Below, piece after piece: positions 21,661-31,092 of a stretch of 64,000 nt of DNA (position 1 is the first letter of the stretch; each line of letters begins with the position of its first letter). Source of the DNA: Helianthus annuus (Eukaryota; Streptophyta; Magnoliopsida; Asterales; Asteraceae); NCBI RefSeq assembly GCF_002127325.2, contig NC_035438.2:146144708-146208707 (forward strand), given 5' to 3'. The position numbers and the translations under genes are program-made. The notes below the pieces were generated by a model that saw nothing but the letters and a program-made list of their open reading frames with translations, did not search any database and was not told where the DNA came from.

Positions 21661-21837
21661 TAAACTTCGAATTTTGAACCCAAACTTTCAAGGGTTTATC
21701 TCTATGCCATCGCGCACAATCCCTGAGATTTTCAGCAAATTTCGACCGTTGAAAATGTTCAAAACTGAAAAAGAATGAGTAGAAGACAGAATTTCCGACA
21801 ATTTCCAGCTATTTCCTGTAGAATTCCTCCTCCTGAA

Positions 21838-21849
21838 GCTCTGATACCA
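21838..21849 (-). other. Primer-binding site of D unit 1
   Basis: GCTCTGATACCA on the plus strand is TGGTATCAGAGC on the element strand, two bases from LTR 2. Confidence 0.92.
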
Positions 21850-21851
21850 CT

Positions 21852-22396
21852 TGTAGGATCGTTTGGAGACCCGAACGAGTCAATCAGAGGTTTTCTCCTT
21901 GAATTCAGGTGCGGAAAACAAGAAAACAAGGTAGAAATAGACTAGATATCACTTTTAACTGTTTTTCTATTGATTTGATAACAATTACAGCACGTTCTCG
22001 ATCCGGCAGCACTTCGGTACGAGATTCGGACAGACCCTTTCAACTGAAATCGCTCCAGAGATATTTATAGACCTCTTGGACCGCTTATTGGACATGCCCA
22101 ATAAGCGGTTTAAAACTTGACAGTTCGAGCGATCCAGCACAACAAATATTCGAGCGGGTCCAACTTATAAGTCCAATGAGCGGTCCAACATGATGTCCAA
22201 TGAGCGGTCCATGTTGATTGTCCTTCGAGCGGACCAGCTAGTCCGCTCGAGCGACCCAAGCTCCAAATGGTCCTATAAGCGGCCCAACAACTAAAACTAT
22301 ACAATTTACATAATTTCTCGTATAAAGTGCCCAGATCTAACGTTCTAAGATTCTGACTCGATACAAGACGTAATCAGCAGATGATGTGCACCAACA
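21852..22396 (-). repeat. D LTR 2 (shared middle LTR)
   Basis: Serves as 5' LTR of unit 1 and 3' LTR of unit 2. It has a private substitution near the U3 end (GATGATG against GATGAAG). No TSD lies at its borders, since internal sequence abuts both sides, as expected for a recombination product. Confidence 0.92.
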
Positions 22397-22406
22397 AACT
22401 CCCCCT

Positions 22407-24236
22407 CAGATGTTGATGGAGTCGATTATCGAGTCACACAAATGCTGTCAACATATCTTCAGTCTTGATCAGTCTTCGGGCTTCTCTTTCTCAATCTTCA
22501 AACTCCCCCTCTCGATTTGCTGGCATTCATTTGTTCTTCAGCAACATCTTCAGGATCATCGTTTAACTTTTCTGCATACACTCTACCACAGAGTAAATTT
22601 CTTCACATATAAATTCTAAACATATAAACTTGCACCAATCCAGATTATCAATCAGAACAACTCCAGATATAATGATGAACCATTTGAAGGTTAGGTTATA
22701 AAACATTTAATTTCACACAAACACTTCCCCTCAAGTATTGCTCATCATGTTTAGCACTCGGAATTTTGAAAATCAGCTATCCAACATCAGTTGTCGAAAA
22801 TCTTTTTGAATTTTCAAAAATTTATGCTAAAACACACCAAAAATCTTTTTGTATTTTTTCTGAAAGAGAAATAAAAATGCAGAAACAGAAAATATTTACA
22901 AACAATATTTTTGTGAGTTCGTGCAAGAGAATCATATCAGTTTTGAGACAAATCACCAACACCGTTAAGCTTTAAACATACTCAGTTCTAAACAATTTAC
23001 CTAGATTGTCAGTATGTTTGTCCACTTAAATCTTCACACAAATTTCAATCGATTCGAGATACGATCTTAATGTTTTAGAGACTTAAACTTAATTGTGTAT
23101 CACTCCACTTGAATATACTCCCGTATCCAGATCCCAAATATTCAGTCTTACAGGTGAGTATACCACAGATGATATCTGTAAAGGGGTTAAATGCGAAACC
23201 GTGAGAGCTCAGGTCAGAACTTCCGTTCAGCAGAGAGATGACGGCTTGACTTTTGGTGGGTCCCCTTTAGAGGATCTTTTTGCATTTCAACAGCAGCGAC
23301 TATCAATTTTATTGTTTCATCAGCATGCTGAGGGCGGCGCTTTTTTCAAGCATTTGCAGAAAGTATTATCCGGGGACTAGGTCAGTACTTCCATACAGCA
23401 GAAGTCCCGGGATAATACCCCAGATATCACTGAGTATAAAGACCTAGTATCTCAGAATACAGGACCTTTCAAACAAGATTTCGAGGGTTACCCATATATC
23501 CAAGAATAGTTACCCACGAATTAAGCAAGTTTGATTTAGGTTTATATCTCGTTTCAATTTACTAAATGTATGAAAATCTACTGACACATCCGCAGTAAGA
23601 TTTGTTTATCACATTTTGACTTTCCAATTCTTTAGCGTGTTGTGATAGTCCACTGATGTACTATCATTTCCTCTTTTGTGCAACAAAAACTCATTTTTGA
23701 TTTATCATGTTTTTGGCTTTTTCAAATTTTCTGATGTTTTTGGATTTTCTCTAAAAATTCTTACTCCCCCTAAAATTCAAATACATCTAATGAAAATTGA
23801 AAACAAACTATACAGAACGTGACAACTGATATCGAATCTCCTCAATTCGCCATTCACTAGGCATAAACAATCAGAACTCCCCCTATCAACAAACTATTTT
23901 CCCATTTAGATTTCAAAACACTTAAGTTTGTTTTAATCAAAATGGTTTTTCCGGAAAATAAGTTTGATTGATTTTATCACTTGTAAATTATCAAGTATTC
24001 GGGGTGTGGTTCATCATTTTGTCTTCCAATCACTTGTAGGAAAATACAAGTACAACTGAATGTCCTTGATTTACCATTTGCAGTTCAGAAATTTCTGTAC
24101 CACTTGTAAGACATTCACAAACACAACCAAACCTCTTTACCGTTTTTATGATTGACGTTACCGAATAAAATTCTGAGAAAGATGCCGATTCATGCTCCAC
24201 GCTTACCAACCTGGGAGCTCCGGCAAGTCCTGAGAC
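22407..24236 (-). other. 3' non-coding internal region of D unit 2
   Basis: Copy of 15787-17613 with few differences. No coding evidence. It contains the segments conserved with element B and copia remnant Z. Confidence 0.7.
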
Positions 24237-27200
24237 TTACTGTTCGAAATATGTACCATCCCAGTCACAAACCAGGGATGGTTCAACTTTTTCCTTCTTT
24301 GTCTTCTTCTCATAGAATTCTTTAACCCCTTTGACTTTTCGATCAATCATTTTGCCAAAGATATGTTTTACCATGGGGTTAAATACCTTCTCAGCATCAA
24401 ATTCCTGTTCATCATGATAAAATTGATTAGAAATCTCAACTTTACCAATCTTCTTCTTGTAATTTTCAGCCCGAAGTGATGGAAACTCATCATCATCAAC
24501 ACTCGGAACTGAGTTTTCAACCTTTTCATCAGCTTCACATTTTGATACAACCTGTGGCTCCACTGATTTTGTGGAATCAGTTTCATCGCCTGAAGATAGC
24601 TCCTCTGATTTCGAACTATCAGAATCATTGCTAGAGCTTTCATTACCTCTCTTCACAACCCATTTTTGTTTGTTTGATTTGACTTTCTTCTTGTAAAACC
24701 TGTTTGAACTCTCACCAATTTCAAAAATTGAATCTTTGAACAACTTTGTTCTATCAAGTGGTGATTCAAACGCATACACCTTTTCTGAAATTTTACGAAA
24801 AACTCCCTGTGTAGATTGTATCGCCTGAGAACAATCTTTGGCGATATGTCCAACTTTGTTGCACTTGAAACAGGTTCTCGAGTCTTTCTTTTGTTCAGCT
24901 TGTTTCTTCTTCCAAAATTCACTGTTCTTTTCTCTCCAGAAACTTGTCTTTTCTTCTTCATCAGTAGATGTGCCTGAAACAAATGACATTTTGGACTTAA
25001 AATCACGAACATATTTTTCATTTTTCTGTTTTTCAGTAGGAATAAAACCTAATCCTTTCTTTTTAAAATTACCGCTATGGTTTGAGCTCTTTTGGAAACC
25101 AGAACCAGAACTGTACTTCTTTTTCTTGTTTAATCTCTGTTGTACTCTAGAGGTGTATTTTTTAGGTTTTTCATTAAAACATAAGTCTTTAATTTCAGCA
25201 ATATTAATTTCTGTGATTTTGAAAACTTTGTTTATCAATTCAGTTTTGACACCCCTTAATGGAAATTCCTCATCAGAATATAGTTTGTCCGAATTCTTCA
25301 AAGTATAAGCAACTTTAAACAATCCATCATCCAAATTAGATTTTGATAACAGGAATTTTCTATCATAAACCAATTTTCCCTGTTTTTCTGTTTGACTCGG
25401 AGCTTTTGACTCAGATTTTGATTCTGACGCGGACTCCGACTTTGACTCTTCACTGTCATCACTATCTAACACATGATCCACAACTTTCTTCATCAATTGA
25501 GACTGTTGATCAGTGTCAGATGATGTAAACACAACATCAATACTTTCTGGAAGATTAACCGACGACTCTGACTCCCACTGTAAATTTGTAGCCTTTTTGA
25601 CTCTTTCATCGTTAGGATGTCTAGGCAAATATCCGTTTTCCAGTGGAGGTGGACATCTGTTATAACTAACACCTTTCTTCTTACCAGATGAAGTCTTTTC
25701 AGTATCCTTCTTCCTGTCACTCTTCTTCTTGTCAGCATTCTTTTCTCCAACACTCATTTCAGCTGCCTTTTCTTGAGTTGACTCATCTTCTTCCCAGACC
25801 TTCATGCTTTCAACAGTCGGATAGATCCTGTCAATCACATAGGAAGTACATGAGTAACTTTTCAATAAACGATTCACTCGTTCTGTTTCGATTCGTTGCA
25901 GCTCAAGTTTTTGTTCTAACGCAGCACACTTTTCAATATAGTTGTTTACAACTTTTTGTTTTGTCATGAATGCTCCCTGAAGAGTCCTCATCGCAACTGC
26001 TTGTTCTTCACTTGTTTGATCGTACTGATTCATTGTCTTGTTCAGCACATCATAAGACTCCTTCAGTCTGTTTAAGTTGTTAATCAACGTGCTGTTCTGC
26101 TTTTTCACAATCTCACAGTTTTCACACTTCACCTGAGTTTCTTTCGCATCAACTTTTTCATCAATCTTGAATTTTTGCACTTCTGTCATCTTTTTCTTTC
26201 TCATCACTTGCACTTCTTCATCATCACTACTCATCAACGACCCTTCTTCATCATCACTACTAACCGGCGTTTTGATCTTCTTCTTTTTCTTCTCCTTCTT
26301 GACCCTATCATCTTCACTCTCACTCTCAGCAACCAACTTCATATCAGCTCTGTATTTTCTTGCCCAATATTCTGTATCATCATCACTATCATCTTCAATC
26401 TTTGCAGCAAAAGCAGTATAAGCTGTAGTTTGATCAGGAACATAATCATCCCAAGTGAACTTTGCCCAGCTAAAACCTTCTGCAAGCTTTTCATCTTCTT
26501 GATCAATCAAATAAGCTTTTTTTTTTCCGGTATCTTCAATCACATCTCTTCCATGTGCAGTCTGAGCTTGATGCTTTTGTTGTTGAGATGATTGACCAAC
26601 TTGGTGATAAATGGCTTTGCGATAGTAATCGTTGTTGTTGTTGAACGGATTTTGAGCTCCACTTGCTTCTCGGTTTGTGCACTCCCTCTTGAAGTGTCCT
26701 TTTTCCCTGCACCGAAAACAAGTGACTTTAGATTTATCAAAACCTAAAGTAGAAACGTTCGCATCACGAAGATCATCTCTCCCCGTGATTTGTTTGAACT
26801 TCTCAGCTCTCCGTAAAACACTAGCCAGACACCATTTTATGTCCATTAGCTCCATCTCTTCAGCATCTATCTGGTCGTAGTCTTCTTTGGTTAGCATTGG
26901 ATTTCCGATACGACCTGCAACAAAACAAGTATAAGATTCCAAAACCATTCCTAATAAAGACATTTGGTTTTTGGCAATATCCTCAGAATAATCTTGATCA
27001 TTCTCAAGATTCAGTACAATGTTACACTGTAACTTTTTCCCATTCTTAGTTGCTGAGATGTTTGGATCGAAAGATGAAAATGGAGTAAAGCTGGTTTTGC
27101 TGCTTGATCCAGATGATGGGCTTTCAGATACACTCTTGGCACTCATCCCCGTCACAATCTTTGGAGATGAATTCGATGATTTTTCATTAACTCCAGCTTT

Positions 27201-27953
27201 GTAATATAACCCGACATCTTGTTCACCATCGAAGTCTCTCATTCTGATCACTTTACGCTGCTCCATTTCATAAGCTTCTATCTTTTCAATGAATTTGCTA
27301 AGTGTCAAACTGTTAAAACCCTTTTTGTTTCTAAGCATCAACAAGTATGTCCCCCAACTCTCATATGGCAAGGCATCAGCAAGTTTTTCGATTAACTCCT
27401 CATTGCTCTTCTGAATACTTAATCTTTTCATACTAGCAAGCAAATTGCAATATCGTTCAATGAGCTCTTTTGTGCTTTCATTCTTTTTCTGATGGAACAG
27501 ATCAAACTCTTTCTTTAGAAGCGACTTTTTGCTTTTAATCATTTCATCACTTCCTTTAAATTTTGAACTTAATGCTTTCCAGATTGAGTAAGATGTTCCA
27601 CTGTGCTGTAGCAGAACCATGATATCTTCTTTCACTGCCTGTTGAAGAAGACTTAGCATCATTTTCTCATTTTTGTACTTCTTCCTCTCATCTGCTCTAA
27701 GATCTTTGATTGGAACTGGCTCTTCATCATCATTCATTGGTCTGATATACTTTGTCTCGACACATTCCCAAGCATCAAGATAATTAGCTTGCACCCAATT
27801 CTCAAACCGACCTTCCCAATGTTGAAATTCCTCAATGCTCATTAACTTGGGAGGTTTTTGCATCGTTCCGGTTTCGTTTTCAAGCATTGTGGTTTGAATA
27901 GCAGTGATTGGTGTACTTGGTGTAGCGAACGCGTTATAGAAATCCTCGTCCAT
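24237..27953 (-). CDS. gag: Intact copia-like gag of D unit 2, 1238 residues, no pol
   Basis: I choose the ATG at 27953 (M-D-E-D-F-Y-N), the first ATG of the frame. The N-terminal 260 residues form a plant copia gag core (UBN2-like: E-F-Q-H-W-E-G-R-F-E-N-W, later I-W-K-A-L-S-S-K-F-K-G and L-A-D-A-L-P-Y-E-S-W). CCHC knuckle 1 is at about 412-425 (CFRCREKGHFKREC). Acidic Ser/Asp tracts and a coiled coil (about 620-720) follow, then a Ser/Glu-rich segment and knuckle 2 at about 1028-1041 (CFKCNKVGHIAKDC). The tail carries D-D-D-E-F-P-S-L. At 1238 residues it is far longer than usual copia gag, and it has no protease or polymerase. It probably makes RNA-binding particles in the cytoplasm and needs enzymes in trans. 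It is the only full-length element ORF here besides the shorter gag of element I. Confidence 0.85.
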   Translation of the reverse strand: MDEDFYNAFATPSTPITAIQTTMLENETGTMQKPPKLMSIEEFQHWEGRFENWVQANYLDAWECVETKYIRPMNDDEEPVPIKDLRADERKKYKNEKMMLSLLQQAVKEDIMVLLQHSGTSYSIWKALSSKFKGSDEMIKSKKSLLKKEFDLFHQKKNESTKELIERYCNLLASMKRLSIQKSNEELIEKLADALPYESWGTYLLMLRNKKGFNSLTLSKFIEKIEAYEMEQRKVIRMRDFDGEQDVGLYYKAGVNEKSSNSSPKIVTGMSAKSVSESPSSGSSSKTSFTPFSSFDPNISATKNGKKLQCNIVLNLENDQDYSEDIAKNQMSLLGMVLESYTCFVAGRIGNPMLTKEDYDQIDAEEMELMDIKWCLASVLRRAEKFKQITGRDDLRDANVSTLGFDKSKVTCFRCREKGHFKRECTNREASGAQNPFNNNNDYYRKAIYHQVGQSSQQQKHQAQTAHGRDVIEDTGKKKAYLIDQEDEKLAEGFSWAKFTWDDYVPDQTTAYTAFAAKIEDDSDDDTEYWARKYRADMKLVAESESEDDRVKKEKKKKKIKTPVSSDDEEGSLMSSDDEEVQVMRKKKMTEVQKFKIDEKVDAKETQVKCENCEIVKKQNSTLINNLNRLKESYDVLNKTMNQYDQTSEEQAVAMRTLQGAFMTKQKVVNNYIEKCAALEQKLELQRIETERVNRLLKSYSCTSYVIDRIYPTVESMKVWEEDESTQEKAAEMSVGEKNADKKKSDRKKDTEKTSSGKKKGVSYNRCPPPLENGYLPRHPNDERVKKATNLQWESESSVNLPESIDVVFTSSDTDQQSQLMKKVVDHVLDSDDSEESKSESASESKSESKAPSQTEKQGKLVYDRKFLLSKSNLDDGLFKVAYTLKNSDKLYSDEEFPLRGVKTELINKVFKITEINIAEIKDLCFNEKPKKYTSRVQQRLNKKKKYSSGSGFQKSSNHSGNFKKKGLGFIPTEKQKNEKYVRDFKSKMSFVSGTSTDEEEKTSFWREKNSEFWKKKQAEQKKDSRTCFKCNKVGHIAKDCSQAIQSTQGVFRKISEKVYAFESPLDRTKLFKDSIFEIGESSNRFYKKKVKSNKQKWVVKRGNESSSNDSDSSKSEELSSGDETDSTKSVEPQVVSKCEADEKVENSVPSVDDDEFPSLRAENYKKKIGKVEISNQFYHDEQEFDAEKVFNPMVKHIFGKMIDRKVKGVKEFYEKKTKKEKVEPSLVCDWDGTYFEQ

Positions 27954-27988
27954 GTTCGAATATTGAAACAACACTACAAACAGCTTTA

Positions 27989-28266
27989 AAAGCGGTTCAC
28001 GAATATAAAGTGACACAAAATCAGCCCAATATGATGTCAGAAAAGCGAACCAGAAAAACCGAATAAGCGATCCAAGACAATTTCAGAAAAGCGATCCAAG
28101 ATTGTCCAGAAAAGCGATCCAAGTGCTTGTTCGAATAAGCGGTCCACAGATAAACCAGATAAGCGGTCCAGAAAATGACTTTCGAGCGGTCCACAGATAA
28201 TCGACCGAATGAGCGATCCACAAACTGTTCGTAAAAGCGATCCAAATATGTTCGAAAAAGCGGACC
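27989..28266 (-). repeat. Leader array of GRWYCGCT motifs, D unit 2
   Basis: Eleven copies of AGCGRWYC on the plus strand (for example AGCGATCC, AGCGGTCC, AGCGAACC) lie between gag and PBS, conserved with unit 1 and equivalent to the leader array of B. Confidence 0.85.
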
Positions 28267-28460
28267 AGCCAATCGGACCTGTTTAAACTTCGAATTTTGA
28301 ACCCAAACTTTCAAGGGTTTATCTCTATGCCATCGCGCACAATCCCTGAGATTTTCAGCAAATTTCGACCGTTGAAAATGTTCAAAACTGAAAAAGAATG
28401 AGTAGAAGACAGAATTTCCGACAATTTCCAGCTATTTCCTGTAGAATTCCTCCTCCTGAA

Positions 28461-28472
28461 GCTCTGATACCA
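28461..28472 (-). other. Primer-binding site of D unit 2
   Basis: TGGTATCAGAGC on the element strand, two bases from LTR 3. Confidence 0.92.
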
Positions 28473-28474
28473 CT

Positions 28475-29019
28475 TGTAGGATCGTTTGGAGACCCGAACG
28501 AGTCAATCAGAGGTTTTCTCCTTGAATTCAGGTGCGGAAAACAAGAAAACAAGGTAGAAATAGACTAGATATCACTTTTAACTGTTTTTCTATTGATTTG
28601 ATAACAATTACAGCACGTTCTCGATCCGGCAGCACTTCGGTACGAGATTCGGACAGACCCTTTCAACTGAAATCGCTCCAGAGATATTTATAGACCTCTT
28701 GGACCGCTTATTGGACATGCCCAATAAGCGGTTTAAAACTTGACAGTTCGAGCGATCCAGCACAACAAATATTCGAGCGGGTCCAACTTATAAGTCCAAT
28801 GAGCGGTCCAACATGATGTCCAATGAGCGGTCCATGTTGATTGTCCTTCGAGCGGACCAGCTAGTCCGCTCGAGCGACCCAAGCTCCAAATGGTCCTATA
28901 AGCGGCCCAACAACTAAAACTATACAATTTACATAATTTCTCGTATAAAGTGCCCAGATCTAACGTTCTAAGATTCTGACTCGATACAAGACGTAATCAG
29001 CAGATGAAGTGCACCAACA
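28475..29019 (-). repeat. D LTR 3 (outer 5' LTR in element orientation)
   Basis: 545 bp, nearly identical to LTRs 1 and 2 and followed by TSD CTTGC. This is the LTR expected to promote transcription of the intact unit 2 gag. Confidence 0.92.
28685..28731 (-). promoter_or_regulatory. TATA box and upstream palindrome in D LTR 3
   Basis: On the element strand TATAAATA (28685-28692) lies 11 bp downstream of a 28-bp near-perfect palindrome with 11-bp arms CCGCTTATTGG/CCAATAAGCGG (28704-28731). The arms contain the CCGCT core of the repeated motif. LTR 1 has the same arrangement (15442-15449 and 15461-15488). Confidence 0.65.
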
Positions 29020-30430
29020 CTTGCTTTCACAATCATATGCTTGCTATATTCTTTAGTACACTTATAGTACATGATTTCATTACATTGTTTTGCTATGTAT
29101 GTTAATTTAGCATGCTAGCATATTGATTTACATTACATTGTTTTGCTACATATGCTTACTTGGCATATTAGCACATTGATTTACATGACTTTTCTGCTTT
29201 GTATGTTAACTTAGCATACTTAGTACATTGTTTTCATATAACATGTTTACATTTGGTATGACGTTTGGTTTGCATAAACGGGACTTATATACATTCATTA
29301 ACATTAGCTACGCCGCTCGGTAGTAAGTAATGGTACCATAGGACTTGACAAATCCCGTTCCTGACATCCTAGGTTTGTTTGGGTGTAAGGAATGACTGAA
29401 TCCGAAAACATTTCTTTTGATAACCTTTACTTAGGGTTATCCGTCTGTCTCAAGGCTTGAATGTATGCGTTAACTTACCACATAAATGTTTGTATCATTT
29501 AAAACATGCTTTTACTTTGCAAAACATAACTTTTTGATATACTCAAAATACTTTGTTTTGTACATTCTTACATTTGGTTTAAATGAACACATTTTACTTA
29601 ACATACATGACATTTGTTACACATACATGACTACATTTTGGACTTTTAAACATACGACAATGGTTTAGACAAGAACATTTGGTGGTTGGTTTAAACATGG
29701 ACTTTATACATTTGGTGGTTTGTTTAAGTGACTTAAGTAACGATATGGGTGTAGTATGATACAAGCATGGTGGATACGCCGCTGGTACTTCCTATATATA
29801 AGTGCTTGTATCATATTACATGTCGTAGCATTATTTAAATCATTCAATTTGGACTTGTACATTTTACACAAATAACATATTTTTCACAAGACTTTGTTTT
29901 ACAAAACAGTTTATTTTTATACAACTTATTTTCACTTGGTTATTCATTTAACCATACTTTGTTCTTTATTTATACATATCATCTGATATTATCGCTTTTC
30001 AAATGATTTACAAAACAAAACAACTTACAAGGTTCATGACTAACTTTTATTAAACGTTTTCTTAAACTCAAGTCATGAATCTTATTTTCACAAAACCTAT
30101 GTATCTCACAGGCATTTTTATGCTGACGTACCTATTTTCACATGTGTTTCAGGAGCTAATGCATAGGACGATCGTGACACGCTAGGGTGGACTTGGGCCT
30201 TAGTGATATAAAATGGAGCTAGACTTAGTTTAATTTATGTGATGTACTTTTGTTTTCTTCTGTCTTAAGACAATGTAACACGTTGGTTCTTGTTTTGAAC
30301 GATGTATTCCACCCTTGGGTGATGAATAAAATATTATTTTAATTACCTTGGTTGTGGAACAATAATTCTGTTACAACACTCCCCGACGTTTCTGCCACGA
30401 TTTGATGTTTTACGTGGTCGGGGTGTGACA
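29020..30430 (+). repeat. 5' LTR of element A, last segment
   Basis: Matches 54311-55729 of the 3' LTR and ends GTCGGGGTGTGACA. A degenerate tandem stretch near 29025-29240 repeats GTACATTGTTTT and GCTATGTATGTTAA-type units. No genes are seen. Confidence 0.92.
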
Positions 30431-30437
30431 GAAGAGT

Positions 30438-30450
30438 TGGTATCAGAGCC
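30438..30450 (+). other. Primer-binding site of element A
   Basis: TGGTATCAGAGCC, complementary to initiator methionine tRNA, lies seven bases after the 5' LTR. Confidence 0.92.
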
Positions 30451-31092
30451 AATGGTTATAGGGAATTAGGTTATTAGTAATGCTTTGACCTAGACTATAA
30501 CCTTTCTAGGACCCCAACACAAGTTGTCTTGTGTTTAGATTTTAAAACATACACTTCACCTATCCTTAGGTGATCACCAAAACGAGAACCCAGTTTTCTA
30601 AAACGATTTTTGAAAAACAATCCTCTGTTTTCAAATGATTTATTATATGGTCTTGAACCCTTTTTGATTTTTCAAATTGATTTTGAAAATTTATCATTTG
30701 TTTTTGAATGATTTTTTTGGCCTAGTGCCTTTCAAGTTTTCAAAATCTCGTCAAAGTTTTGGGTTCTAAATAATGTGAACACATGCAAACTGGAAGGGTG
30801 AATGCCTGTACCCTGGGTTTTCTGTCTAAGGCTAGAGTGTTCGTACAAATCCACATAATCGGACCAGTCACTCTTACCTGGGAACTCTTGGGGTGAGTGT
30901 TCACTTATAGGCGAGCATGTCTTCGCTAAGCATTGTTTATGGACCCATTTACTTTGATTAGTCACTGTGTGTCGTTTGTTTGCTTTGTGATATGGACAAA
31001 TGACCACCATCCTTGCTTTGTTGATTTTGTTTCATCTCGTTCTTTTCATCTGATCATCTCACTCGTTTCCTCTCATGTTTCCTCTTTTTAGC
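30451..31092 (+). other. Untranslated leader of element A
   Basis: A 640-bp non-coding leader between PBS and gag. It is closely similar to the leader of element I (44417-44981), which links the two elements. Shared landmarks include CCTAGACTATAACC and GAGTGTTCGTACAAATCC. Confidence 0.8.

Larger units (their letters stand above)
15232..29019 (-). mobile_element. Tandem array of gag-only copia-like family D (LTR-int-LTR-int-LTR)
   Basis: Three 545-bp LTRs (15232-15776, 21852-22396, 28475-29019) enclose two internal regions of about 6.1 kb, giving periods of 6620 and 6623 bp. One TSD, CTTGC, flanks the whole array (15227-15231 and 29020-29024), so it behaves as a single insertion that became tandem, most simply by unequal recombination between LTRs. 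The three LTRs differ at only two or three positions. Each unit has PBS, motif-rich leader, gag and polypurine tract but no pol. Confidence 0.92.

Noticed and set aside
15232..29019. Pure assembly duplication of one D element
   Set aside because: Units differ by SNPs and indels in gag, leader and 3' region, and the LTRs have private substitutions. Long-read confirmation would still be useful.
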